A stretch of 64,000 bases of DNA from Phellopilus nigrolimitatus (lineage: Eukaryota > Basidiomycota > Agaricomycetes > Hymenochaetales > Hymenochaetaceae). Location of the stretch: NCBI GenBank assembly GCA_021029095.1, contig JAJOHG010000027.1, forward strand, positions 62,001 through 126,000, given 5' to 3'. Under the pieces are notes generated by a model, which was not told where the DNA came from, made no database searches, and saw nothing but the letters and a program-made list of their open reading frames with translations. The position numbers and the translations under genes are program-made. Shown in pieces: positions 11,501 through 23,093 of the stretch (the stretch's first letter is position 1; every line of letters begins with the position of its first letter).

Positions 11501-14191
11501 AGTCTTCGATTCTGCGATCCTTCTCCGAGTGATGTTCTATTGCATCGACAATATCCTCACGTACACAGAAACAGTCGATAAACCACCTCCGTCTTCAGAA
11601 GCTATTCTTGACCAGACATTACATCTCATTATGCTGGGAATCATCGAGCGGGGTCAATGTTTCGCCGAGCTTACTGCGTATCACAAGCTTGAGGGTCAGA
11701 AGGGCCTCATTGACGTCCTTTGTGATCTTGAACACCACCCGATTCATAAAGCATACAGAATGCGTGTCGGCTGGATCTTGCAGCACCTGGAGGAACACGT
11801 CCCGTCTGAAATCCAAGCAAAGCGGACATGTAGTTGCGAAGCCCGGTGGTCCGGCAGATCCAGAAGAAGCGAAAAAACGGGCGGCGAAGGCAAGGCAGGT
11901 GGCGATCATGAAGCAGATGAAGGCGCAGCAGTCAAGCTTCGCAATGAACTTCGAAGAAGACTTCGAGGACGAGGACGAGGACAAAGACATGCTCGACCCA
12001 GACGAAGAGTTTGTGTCTTTCGGTACATGCATTGTCTGCCAGGAGGACTTGAATTCATCCAAGGGCTTCGGGGCACTAGGGCTAATTCAACCAAGTCGAC
12101 TCGTACGGAAACACCCTGATGGACAGAACTCTTACGTTAACGAAGCACTGCTGGCTCCAGCAAACATGGATCACTCGGCTTCTTCGCGTTTAGACACGCA
12201 TTTCCCTCCCAAAGATGCTGAAGCCATAGATGCGCTGAAAAGAGCAGCTTCACCGTCCTTCGATGGCTTTCCGATACATTATACGAAGTTCGGACTGTAC
12301 GGATCTGTCTGCTCGCATATGATGCACTTGGATTGTTTTCAGGTGTACAATGTGTCTATCAAACACAGACATCGTGCACAGGGACAACGAAACCATCCTG
12401 AAAGCATCGCAAGGAAGGAATATATGTGTCCACTTTGCAAAAGCTTGGGAAATGTTGTCCTACCAGTATCAGTACCATCTACCGTCCCACTTAATACTCA
12501 GCCGTTCTCCGACTGGGTCCGGTCTGTGGGAATAACGATTTTAAAATCCAAGCCTGATCCCCAACTAGACTCTTTACAGGCCAAAACGGGCACTGGAGAG
12601 TTTGTATTCTGGGCCGCCCAGGATACGGGCTACGTGCCTTACGCCAAGGCCGACCAAGGCGACAATACGGACTGGCACAAGATGCTCGATACACTTATTG
12701 TCGTTACGAAGAATTTCTCGCAACAGACTCGACACTTACGGGAGAGGCCAGAGCCCGAGCTGAGCGAGCGAGGGGCAGGCTTGTATCTTCCAGAGGATCT
12801 TGTTGGATACACACTTTCTGCAGTTGAGGTCGCACAGCGTGGTATCGGCAATGCGACGACTCTTCTGGTCGACAGGATCCCAGATCCTACATTTAGGATG
12901 GTTCGTGGAATGATCGCAAATCTGACAAGACTCGCGGCACTCCATTTCAAGAGCCGACCAGATGAAGGACGTGATGCCATTCGTCAAGCGATCGTTAAGC
13001 GTCTTTTGCCCGAATGGAGTCGAACCTCCTTAACATCCTTGCCATACCCCTTACTCCTTCGAGAACCCTTGACTATCCTCGTTGAAACGGCAGCCGTTTC
13101 GCCGGAAATGCTCCGGCATGCTCTCATCCCTTTATACTATGCTTGTCTAGCCCGAACAGTGATCGGCATGGTCTACGTGCTCAACAAGTGCCGCGCAGCA
13201 AACACATTCTCTATCCCAATTCGCAGGTTATGAATCGCTTTTTGGAGATCTTCGCATGTTCTGCATGTCCGTCGTACGACAATCGCCTGTAATCGAGCAT
13301 ACCGCTGAAATTGTCTTCGATGCGTTTGGCGAAGGCCGGATCGAGAAGCTACTTTACACATTCACACTTCCTTTCCTCCGGCGAGCGGCTGTCCTTTGCC
13401 GTGCCATTCTCCCCAGTCAATTCCCTACACCCGATTTTGGCTCCATTGAAAATTGCGAGTATGCACGCCTTCTGCAACTCCTCGGCATACCCCCGCTTTC
13501 CGAACTTCCAATGCACGACACTTTGAAGACGCTTCTCTTCGGCTGGTGTTCACATTACGGCCAGTCTCATGCAGCATCACAGCTCAATTGCGGCGTCACT
13601 CTTGAGTACTCTTCAATCTACCGCATTGCAGAGCTGCCCCTCGTACTGGACAGTCTGTTCGGCGAAGAAGAGAAATTGATGGTGTGTAAGAGGTGCAAGA
13701 CTGTGCCAGTAGATGCAGCCATTTGTCTTATCTGTGGGACAATTTGCTGCATGCAAAGCCATTGTTGCAAAGACACGGACACGAAGGAACGTGGGGAGTG
13801 TAACCTCCACACGAGAGAGTAAGTTCTCTTCTTACAAATGAAGTCGACTGTACTGAACGCTTCTTTTCATAGATGTGGAGGAGCTGTCGGTATCTACTTC
13901 CTCGTCAAGCGTTGCTCGTTATTGTATATATATGCAGGCAACGGGTCGTTCGTGCAGGCTCCATACCTCGATGTTCACGGAGAGATTGACATTTCCATGA
14001 GGTACGCATACATAGTTGCAAATTGTATTAAACTGACCTTACTGTTTGCGTTTAGGCGTGGTCGCCGCCAATATCTTCACCATGCCCGTTGGGAAGAGGT
14101 GCGGAAGACATGGCTGAGTCACGGTATCCCGACATTCATTGCACGCAAGCTTGAGAGCACTGTCGACAGCGGCGGGTGGGAAACCCTGTGA
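8534..14191 (+). CDS. UBR1: E3 ubiquitin-protein ligase UBR1 (N-recognin)
   Basis: Recognises destabilising N-terminal residues and ubiquitinates the substrate (N-degron pathway). Start ATG 8534 (MASPDFASLSRLFLAQRN). Features in order: the UBR box zinc fold (CGHIFMKGESCYRCKDCALD to CCDCGDQEAWRYPTGCRYHP, split by an intron at ~8823-8876), a ClpS-like type-2 recognition domain (YAVVVWNDDKHSFDEVIRHL, ~9310), a long helical middle, a RING-H2 region beginning FGTCIVCQEDL (~12020) and ending EYMCPLCKSLG (~12420), and the C-terminal UBR-autoinhibitory-type cysteine/histidine block (CKRCKTVPVDAAICLICGT, CCMQSHCC) ending LESTVDSGGWETL. Introns at ~9844, 10760, 13820 and 14002 are canonical. About 1,790 residues, as expected. 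Two single-base frame changes (near 11,800-11,833 and 13,226-13,231) are not explained by introns; the flanks match the family on both sides. Confidence 0.93.
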
Positions 14192-15277
14192 GAGCTCGGA
14201 TCAAATAAGACGTCCAAATCTTGAGTATAGACATGAACCGTTCAATTTTCCAAGTGAGGATGTCCTGAGACTCGAGATGGACGGGTAACCTTATTCTTCG
14301 TGTTGTTTGCATCGCATCGCTTTCTAGAACATCGATTTTATGTATCACCCTGCATATGTCGTCTTGTATAACACCCACACCATACATTTGTATAACATTA
14401 AACAGAGCACTTCTTCGGTTCTACAATATAAGGGATTGTTTTCCGGGATAAAGAAACTGTAAAACACTCAAGAATGAATTACGGTCCACGAACACGTCAG
14501 CAATCATATCACGCATCACGATCTAATTCATGTGCGTAAGCAGTTGATTTGTCAGCAAGGTCACTTCCAACGAGCGCCAACTTGCGGGAGATATCCCTAA
14601 CTATTGACCTAAAGGCATTCTCATCCATTCTGGTTCTTCAGCGAAGACCGCAATCCAACTTGACTTTCATCTCAGTTCTTTAAGAAGCCAGGCTGCCAAC
14701 GTACCAAACTGGAGTACAACAAATTTGAAAGCCCCGCGTAGCGCACACGTGCAGTATCTGTGTCGGAGATAACAATCTCGAAACTAAGATTGCTGGAGTG
14801 GTAAATGCATGGAGATCTGAAATCTCCGAGAAGCTCCTGTCTTAATGAATATAAACGGAGCATCTTTTTCGAGAAGAAAGTCAAGAATCTAAAGTATCGA
14901 CTCTCGGGACGTAGCTGTAAGTGGTCGTTGAGCAAAATTCTGAATACTACACTGTCTGATGTTAAATCCAGATCACCCGCTATTCTGCGCGCATCTGTAG
15001 GGAACAAAATCTTCATCATTTCTCCTATCAAGCGCACGACTTCGACTTACTCCGGAACCCCGGCCAGTTGCAATGCACAACCGAGGCCAAATTTGGCCAA
15101 ATGCGTCGTTTGTTTTTAAACCAATCAGAATGTTAGCTCATTCGCGTCGGGTCTTATCAAAAGGCTCATTCCCCGGATTATCGCAGGCTACGCTCTTCTC
15201 CTCCCCCCATATTGCGCGCCTGCGCTCGGCCGCCATAGCCATCATAGCATTGGCCTGCACCTGGGGCTGTCCCCGCA
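14192..15277. other. Intergenic; one unsupported minus-strand ORF
   Basis: Contains the UBR1 3' flank and upstream sequence of the DUF6533 gene. A minus-strand open frame at 14672-15019 starts MMKILFPTDARRIAGDLDL, and a short downstream frame (MDENAFRSIVRDISRKLAL, ~14525-14645) looks weakly coding. I could not splice them into a model or recognise a family, so no gene is called. Confidence 0.4.
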
Positions 15278-16931
15278 ATGCTCGTACCTCGGTCAAGTGG
15301 CATTGAGCCCATTCCTCCTAGTGAGATTCCAATCTTCGTCAAGGGCGATTACCCCGAGCAATATTGCCAACTGGCGGTTATGAGCCTCCTGACCTACAAC
15401 ATCCGTTAGTGCATAATTTAGTTTGCGAAGATTCAGCTATTTCATGTGTTTTCAGTCCTCACAATGGATATGGAGGTGCCTTCAACATTTTGTCTTCTAG
15501 CTGCGAAGTTGCTTGATAGAAATTCTCATACAGTCAGATCAAATATTTTTGGGTGCGACACGTCTTTCTAGATTCTGAGGTTGTTGTGATCTCACCGAGA
15601 GCCACTTCCACATCTTAAGAGAGCGCCACTAAGATTCGCTAGCTTGATTTATTTCACGGTGACTGGCAACTATTGCTCCGGAGAATGGACTCGCAGAGCT
15701 GACACAGAACGCTACAGAATCGATATATTGGTCTCTTTGATGTTCTCGTGACGTTTTGGAGTCAGTTTCTGCAATATACTGGATTGTCGATCGTGTGTCT
15801 AAAGAAATAGTCCTATTTTTACAGCGGAAGTCTTTCCATGAAAACAAGACTTTGTAAGTGCATACATCGCATGTGTTGCGTACTTATTTGCTGAAGTAGC
15901 CTTTCTCTAGCTGTAAGGATTTATACGTTAACGATTCGCTAAGCGTGAGCTACGTATTGACATCAGAACAAGGCGAATTCTCCGAGTGGGCAGAAAATAT
16001 CGCAGGTAAATATCGCCACTCCCAAGCCGATCATCCTCACTTAAAATCTTTATCAGACTGCATAATCTTTCTTTCAATAGACTGTATGCTTAATCACTTG
16101 CTTATTTACCCGGTCTGGCTTGCCCATCATTTCATTTACAGGTATTCTTCTGATGAGGGTCCTGGCGCTATACTCCAGACGTGAGATACATTTAATGTTT
16201 TAATGCTATAATGAGTGAATTTTTACAAGCGCTCCATGTATATCCAGGAAGATCCTTTGTCATAACTCTCGGGTCAGTGTTTGCTATGGAATCGGCCTTC
16301 ATGCTGGGGATGATGATATATATCACGACGTACGAACAAAGTAAGTGAGCATGTTAGACATGCAATTTTTTCTACATAACCTGTTCTTTAGTTGCCGTAG
16401 GTGGGACAGACGGATTTGCATTCTGTGGAATGGACAGAAACGCCCCTCCAATTCTTATCACTATGGTCTGGTTAGTACTTTTCATTCCCACTATGTGCTT
16501 TTCTTTTCTGCTAATAGCATGGTATCAGGTCTGCACCATTACTGTTTGAGATCATCCTCATGGTCCTTGCAATCCAAAAATCTGCAGAAATCTGGAGCAC
16601 AACTGGACTTGGTGGCGTAAGCCTTGCGAAGGTCCTTATTCAAGATCAAGTCGCCTACTTCGTCATGTGACTTCTTTTCTCCAAAACTATGTTCAGTAAC
16701 TGACTAGTAGCGGTAATTAGGGTGCTAGTCTTCACTGTTATGAAGATCGTGGGGATTTGGACGACCGCTGCTCCAGTCAGGCACAACATTCTGACTTTAT
16801 TCGGATCTCCTGCTCTTCCTTGCGTCCTCGGTGGTCAGCTGATGATACGTCTAAAGGAGGCAGCTGACAGAGACGTCGTTGGGGGGACCAGTTTTAAAAT
16901 GGGATCAGTGAGTGTCATTGAATTTAACTGA
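15278..16931 (+). CDS. DUF6533-family multipass membrane protein, copy 1
   Basis: Start ATG 15278 (MLVPRSSGIEPIPPSEIPIF), aligning with the starts of the other two copies. The DUF6533 signature is assembled from exon 1 (YCQLAVMSLLTYNI), a 20-nt microexon 15456-15475 (LLTMDME with the carried base) and a 15-nt microexon 15538-15552 (IKYFW). Later exons give PLRFASLIYFT, NRYIGLFDVL, GEFSEWAENIA, DCIIFLSIDCM, GILLMRVLALYSR, a membrane segment (FVITLGSVFAMESAFMLGMM), GGTDGFAFCGMDRNAPP, SAPLLFEIILMVLAIQK and the terminal LGGQLMIRLKEAADRDVVGG. About a dozen short exons, ~320 residues, roughly seven membrane helices. Function unknown; these families are expanded in mushroom-forming fungi. Some internal junctions are inferred from the paralogues rather than proven. 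Confidence 0.8.
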
Positions 16932-18238
16932 TGCTATGATAAGGGTGAGTGCAAATTTCATGACCTTTCACCTCTGGCTTTACTGATTATTTACAGGTAA
17001 ATGACCACAACTACGTTGCGTCTATCGACACCATACGAACTTTCAATATGGTAATATGAGACCTGATCAAGAGGGCGAACTTAAACAGAAAGGTCATGTG
17101 GAGATTTGCCGAGCATCTGATCTAGAATGATGGATCTAGCAGGCGCTCGAATATTTATGGCTTGCTATAGCTTGAGAAGGGGATCATGCTGCAAAATTGC
17201 ACGAAACTCACCAATGAGCGATTGTAGATATGTAGTAATAATAGCGACAATGCTAATGTAATTTATGTTGTAATAGAAAACGCTAATCTGTGTAAGCTAG
17301 GGGGCTTGTACGATAATAAATGGAGACCTGAAGTTTGAGTACTGAGTAATATGAAATGCCAGAGATAGGGCTGCCCTAACAAGCTCGCAGCAGAGAGGGA
17401 CCGGAAATTCCGAATTAAAAGCATATTGATGTCTGCGAAAATACCGTCGGAACTTGCACTTTTGTTGGCGTATTTGTAAATAGTCAGATACAATGAGCGG
17501 TCACCGTCATGATCGAGGATCCGTAACAACAAGAGACGTAGAATCGAATTGTAGACACAATATGTGGCTTGACGTGCCTTACTTGAGAATGAAGAGCGGG
17601 ACGAAGGTGATAACTGGAAACCTGTGGCGGGCGCGCATTCCAGCCCAAGGAAGTCAATCCGTTCGACAGTCGCCCAAGGCTTCGATTTCTAAGCCGGAGT
17701 AGCGAAAATTATTGGCGCCCGTATAAAAAGCACCGTTTCTTTTCCTTTTCTTTTTGTGGTTTGTACGATCAAACTCGCGACAACTTTCTTTTGTTTTTGC
17801 TAGCATCAGCGAATTCATAACTGTTTTTTGTTGTTGCATTCACAATTTGCAAGTTACTCGTGTTCTATTGTAAGTACTACAAATTCTACCCGAGCCCGCG
17901 GCATCTGCTTGTCACGCACAGGTATACCCCGCCTCATGTCCTCGAGAAGTTTTTCCACGGAGATGCGAATAACGCTGTGGCACAGACATCACTGAGATAT
18001 TTTGCTTTTACTCGTCACCAAGCTCTGCATTTCGCGCAGCCACACACCAACTGCGGAATCCGCACCATGCCTATTATGGTGTGTCACTTCCGTTTACGGC
18101 CACGCACGCCGAAATAAGACGTTGAAGAAGCCACATACCCGAAGAACAAAGGCGCGCTTGTACATGTAATTGTCAAGCCACGACGGCAACCTCGCACAGG
18201 TCACACATATACAAAGCCACACACAGGCCATCCGCTCG
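16932..18238. other. Intergenic, no gene supported
   Basis: AT-richer sequence between the DUF6533 gene and the next promoter. The short frames seen (for example around 17493-17702 and 17860-18117) have no recognisable domain or splice structure. A CT-rich tract lies at ~17730-17790. Confidence 0.5.
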
Positions 18239-18246
18239 TATATAAG
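18239..18246 (+). promoter_or_regulatory. TATA box (TATATAAG)
   Basis: TATATAAG followed by GTCG lies ~285 bp upstream of the ATG at 18529, with pyrimidine-rich sequence between. It is a good core-promoter candidate for the next gene; distance implies a 5' leader of about 250 nt. Confidence 0.5.
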
Positions 18247-18528
18247 GTCGTCCTCTACAACTGGGTTCTATTCAACTCGATCTGCCAACTCGCCCCTTTC
18301 CGAACTGTCTGTCGGATTCTGACACCGTTCGTGCATTTGACCGCATCTTTGTATCGGCAGACGTTCTGCTCTTCCATCATCAATCAAATCAGTCTTCGGT
18401 GACATCTAACCGCCAGTGCATCGCCTCCGCTGCTCCTGCTCCCTGATCAGCGTCTCTTGAGCCTTTCAAGTTCCCTCCCGTTGCTACCTCCTGAGCCTTG
18501 TTCTTCTACGGAGAATATACGACACCTA

Positions 18529-19158
18529 ATGGAAAAACGAGAAGCAATGTCGACTCAGCACACAGTATTATCTCCGCGCCGTGTTCGCCCTTCAGTTTCG
18601 AACTCAAGCTCGCGCTCGTCGTCCGATGCATCATCGCGCCCCAGTGACGTTCTAAAAAACGAACTCGCAGACTACTCGCCCAGAAGCGAGGCGCTCTCAC
18701 TCTCTGACGAAGAGGACGACGATGACACAACGCCCGAAGACCTCGACGACGAGATGGACATACATTTTAACGTAAGCCTTCGAATGCATATAAGAGGTGG
18801 TCTCTAACACTCATGCATATGGTTACTCTAAATTTTCTGACATCTGTAGCCCGGCGATACTGTCTGGGTAAAGTCAAAAAACGCCGTGCGCGAGACATGG
18901 TATCTCGGGAAAGTGCAGAACAGCACCCGAGAAGGCACCGTTAGAGGGGTATGTATGATTCCCAGGTCAAGTGTCCGCGGACGAGTAACACTGCATTTCA
19001 TTCTTTAGGGTAGAAGGGGCGTCTTTTACTCCGTACGCTATTACCGCAATGTGCGGCGCTATTGCGCACCCTTGCTCGGTGACATCAAGCCCAATACGCT
19101 CAGAGTCCGCCGCCTGCTCGAAGAAGCCGGTTGCGACATCGAAAGTAAATACGAATAG
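18529..19158 (+). CDS. Small acidic protein with SH3/Tudor-like barrel segment, hypothetical
   Basis: Three exons: 18529-18771, 18850-18948 and 19009-19158, with canonical junctions (donor GTAAGC, acceptor TGTAG; donor GTATGT, acceptor TTTAG). The start is ATG 18529 (MEKREAMSTQHTVLSPRR) or ATG 18547. The N-terminal half is Ser-rich, then strongly acidic (LSLSDEEDDDDTTPEDLDDE). The C-terminal half, PGDTVWVKSKNAVRETWYLG then FYSVRYYRNVRRYCAPLLGD, has the GDxVWVK...WYLGKV pattern of a small beta-barrel such as Tudor/chromo-like or SH3-like folds. About 163 residues. Function unknown; a histone- or RNA-binding role would be speculation. A TATA box precedes it. Confidence 0.75.
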
Positions 19159-20062
19159 TCGCTCCGTAAGGTAACGAGGAGTCGAAGCCACCCCGGGTCC
19201 CTTCGAGATCAATAGCAAGTACGGCAGCCTTGGTCTCCTGATCGCCTACGTATTCTTTTCTTCTCGCTCGTGCTCCACATTATGCCGTTGTGCCTCATGG
19301 ATTAAATTCTGTAATTATATGCCTACATGCCGGAATCGAATACCCCTTAATCATCTTCTCGACGCGTGGCTGATAATGTAAGTAAAATATAGCTTAAGGT
19401 TTCAAACATCTGCAGTCTTCAAACGCCTAGCTCGCAATCTATAAGTACTATCCCATCGCATCCTGAAAAAAAAACCCCATTGAACTTAAAGAACAAGACA
19501 CTGGACTAGAAGCTCAAAATGAACAACACTGACCTATTGGGCTTCATACCTTTGAATGGTTTGGAATCACCTCAGTCTATACACCGAGAACCTTAGAAAT
19601 AATATATGCTGGGTGCAAGCAGATACATCGCAAACCGACTGCCTTGGAAAGTCTTCTGCGGCAATTAATCAACTTTCTATGCCAGCTGAACATCTCCATC
19701 CAGTAAAGAAAACACCTCAAACCTCAGCTCACCGAACACGAGTACAGGCGCGAGTACAGCGGATCCTCAACACGTTCGACTGCGACCGACGTCGCAGCCT
19801 GTTCGCCGCTCCTCGCGACCCCTGCAGGACGGTCAAGTGCGGATCTTCTAAAAATGGCAGTCTTATCTCCGGAAATGGAGTTTTGAGTCTCACGCCACTC
19901 AAACTTTCCTTATGGAAGGGTCGCGTGATCTGCTGCTTTAGCGAAATAAAGAGAAAGTAGCTCCTGCTATCAGCTGAGCCTGACGGCAACGACAACCCTA
20001 AGCTCGACGCGCCCTGTGTCTTCAACTTCGACCAGAAGACGACGGGCAGCGGCAAAGCAGCA
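19159..20062. other. Intergenic / leader region
   Basis: Three-prime flank of the small acidic gene and upstream region of the next. An open frame at 19556-19960 lacks an ATG start and any recognisable domain. I see nothing else. Confidence 0.5.
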
Positions 20063-22095
20063 ATGTCAAAAAACAACGCGGCGTCAAGCAGCATGTCCAC
20101 TGAGCCAGTGCCTATCATCGTCCCCTCTCCCTTGCGTTCCACCTCTTCAGACTCGTCCTTGTCCTCGACAGCATCCGAGACTCCAGCCGATGACGACTCC
20201 TACTCGCAGGCCAGCACGAGCCCGCGCCTTGTGCGCTTCAATGAGCGCTGCGTGCTAATTCCGGAGTGTAACGGCAAGTCTGCGAAGCAGCAGCCGCGCA
20301 TCGGTACGCTCGACCTCCCCATTCCTATCGGTATCCCCTGGCGCTGGCCGGCTACTTCTCCAGCCAAGGAAAAAAAGGAAAAGGAGCTGTTCAATCAAGA
20401 CGCTGGATTGAGGGACTCCACTGTGTCTAAGAGTCCTGAAATGCAGCACGTCGTGCTGAAGGTGCCATTTCCGATGTGAGTTTCCATCATCTCCCCTCAA
20501 AAGCTCGCTACTTTTTTTTGAGTTCTTCTACACCATTGATCCTTTGCGTGTCGAAAGTCTATTGTGCTGCGAAGGTTTGACGCGTAATCTGTGTGGAACA
20601 TCGTTGGTGTTATAATACACCGGCTGGAAAAGAAGACATGTAGGCGCGTAGTATATCAGAAGAGTGCGGCATTTGGGCTCTCCCGCGCGTCGTTGCTGTT
20701 TCAGACTATCTATTCTTTCCCAAGCTGAACACGTGCTGACACTCACGTCTAGTTTTCGTCGAAAATCGCATTCCTCTATTCAGACTCTTGCAAGCTGCCC
20801 GCTCCCGCCCTGTCTGGTGCACAGACCATCTTCCCTCGCATCACCACGCACGAAGTTGCCCTCGGCTAGCTCATCGACTCAGCCAAGTCCCAGCCAAAAG
20901 CGGGTACAGTCGCGCAGCCGCCCGAAGCGCTCTGCATCCCTTCCCCCTTTCTCGTCTGATAAGGATGTCGAGACAATTCCGTTGCGTCCATGTTGCGCAC
21001 AGTGCCAGTCAGCTTGCGAGACGCATCTCCATACACTTCCGCCTTTAAAAGAGTCCTCGCGCGAAGGGTCTCCATCCCTTACACCTACTAAGAGACAGAG
21101 CCGTCTTCACGTCCATGAAAGCCCGACACGCGCGAACGTAAAAGACATCGGAGAGGATTGGTGCGCAGGCCTGCACTTCACCAAGGGCGCGCTCAAGCTC
21201 CGGCGTAGCGCTTCGGTAGAGCATGGAGCGCACAGCGAACAGGAAAGCGAGGCTCTACTCGGTGCGCTGGTGAGCGTTGACGAGGTCGATCGCAAGCGCA
21301 GCATGGACTTGCCGCCTACCCCGCCTGCCTCCGCGCGCGGCTTGAAATCGACTCTCGCAGTAAGCATACCGGATTTCGACCGCGTAAAGGGCAGCGCGAG
21401 CGGAGGTGGAAAAACTGGGAGCGGGCAGCCCGGTCATCGAAGACTCTGAAGAGGAGCTCTTCCCGCTTCCGTCACCGAAGCGCTCGCCATCCGCGACCCC
21501 GATCGCAAGTCCCGCGGACAGCGCGCTGTATCTTCCCGGGCAGCTTACATCCACTGAGCCACGCAAGCTTGAGGCTGCAATCAAAGCGAAGATGGCAGAT
21601 CGACGCGAACGCGAACGCGCAAAATCGGCTGCTGACGCAGCTTCGACCCCTGCTATTGTCAGTGCACCCATCCCGGTACCAAAATCGAAAGCAGGCTCGA
21701 CAGTGGTCTCGCATTTCCAATCGCACACAGACGAGATCGTGTACGATCCCTCTTCGCCAGACCCGGACGCCCTCCCCGCAGGCTCGGCGATCCTGCTCAA
21801 TTCTCCGCCGAGCTCTCCTCCTACAAGCGCCTACACCCACACTAGCACCGCGTCCGCGTCGCCGCCATCGCTCTACCTGCATCCGCCCGAGCCGCTTTCG
21901 CTCTCGGCCCCCGATGCCGCGTCGCCTCTGCTGGACCCGCATTCGCAAGGCCGTACGGCGCGTCGTCGCTCAAGCCTGACGAGCATTATGCTAGCGGGGG
22001 TTAGCGTGCTGCGCGGGATCAGCCTGAGCACACCCGCCGGGCAGGACGGCGCCGCGACCGGATACACGAGGTTCAACGGCGGGATGGTCGTCTAA
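20063..22095 (+). CDS. Pro/Ser-rich hypothetical protein, Agaricomycete type
   Basis: Start ATG 20063 (MSKNNAASSSMSTEPVPIIV). Exon 1 ends at 20475 and exon 2 begins at 20753, giving an in-frame junction VLKVPFPIFRRKS; the 277-nt intron is long for this locus. Conserved-looking islands are LVRFNERCVLIPE, MQHVVLKVPFP, CPLPPCLVHRP, IPLRPCCAQCQSACE and SEEELFPLPSPKRSPS; the rest is low-complexity Ser/Pro/Ala sequence. The frame changes by one base at an A5 run (21410-21414): with four A the reading is GGGKLGAGSPVIEDSEE and stays open to the stop at 22095. No domain with known function; probably intrinsically disordered and nuclear or cytosolic. About 585 residues. Confidence 0.7.
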
Positions 22096-22454
22096 GTCGG
22101 ACTGGGCCTTGCTTCGTACAGCGCGAAGTGTTCGCGCTGCGCAGCTGCCTATGATACTTTCTTGGGCAGAGGACTGTCATACTCATTAAATGGATTATAC
22201 CTGGTATACCGTGAACATGCGATACTTATAATATTGACTCCTATTTGCTTATTCTTGTCCTCCCCTCTGATCACGCTGTTTCTTGTGGATGTAATCTGTA
22301 CGCTATGATGCGCTGTGCCTTCTATTATGCGCTTGTTGACGGGCACATATTTCTATTTTGTGAAATAATACTACTATTCTTGCGATTCCGATTATTGTAA
22401 TTAGCGCGCGGGTATTTAAACTGTTTTGATCTTGTTGCGAGAGTTACCTCTGAA

Positions 22455-23030
22455 TCAGTCTTGAGTTTTCGATCTCTTGACGTCGACGTGCTCAGCTAGG
22501 ACTTCAGACGCTGACTCAAGCTCCCGCTCCTTCCGCTTCAAACTCCTATCACCCTCTTCTGCCTCCTCAGGTTGACATCTCAGTCTAGCTGTTCGAGAAG
22601 CAGCAACGGCAGCGGCGGCGATGGCCGCAATCCTGACAGCAGCCTTCGCTTCCCTCCTGTACTGCTTAATCCTCTCCCGACGTCTTAGTGCAGCGCCTTT
22701 CCCCCGATTACCCCTCTTCCGAGGCCAAGCGGAAGAATTCCTTTTGGGACCAGAGCCAGGAGCAGCGGCACCGCCGTTGTCTAGAGAGTCGGCGACGAAC
22801 GCGAGTGCGTCGGGCTGAGCCACATTACTAGGGGCAACGGAACCGTCGTGGTCTAGGGAATGGATGTGCGCTTTAGGCTCAGCCACATCGTCGGCGTGGG
22901 CACTATCCGGCACCGGTTTAGCTGATTCTACGGCAGCTGAAGCATTGGAAGACCCATGCTGGCACTCTGACGGGGCATGGACATGCGCACTGTAATTTGA
23001 AGGCCCTGATACCAATAAAAAGTTTGTTCT
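22455..23030 (-). CDS. Ala-rich basic hypothetical protein, 5' end unresolved
   Basis: A minus-strand frame of ~190 residues runs to a stop at 22455. It has an Ala/Asp/His-rich first part, then a basic region (RKRGNRGKGAALRRRERIKQ), an Ala-rich helix (AAVRIAAIAAAAVAASRTAR) and a charged tail. There is no ATG inside the usable frame; an acceptor-like TATCAG at ~23012 (minus strand) suggests an upstream exon I could not define. It may be real but small, or a chance open frame in GC-rich sequence. Confidence 0.35.
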   Translation of the reverse strand, partial: RTNFLLVSGPSNYSAHVHAPSECQHGSSNASAAVESAKPVPDSAHADDVAEPKAHIHSLDHDGSVAPSNVAQPDALAFVADSLDNGGAAAPGSGPKRNSSAWPRKRGNRGKGAALRRRERIKQYRREAKAAVRIAAIAAAAVAASRTARLRCQPEEAEEGDRSLKRKERELESASEVLAEHVDVKRSKTQD

Positions 23031-23093
23031 CAGCTTCCTCTGTGAGTACGGTACGATATATATTACGAACGCGTGGAGGACATGCACTAGCAA

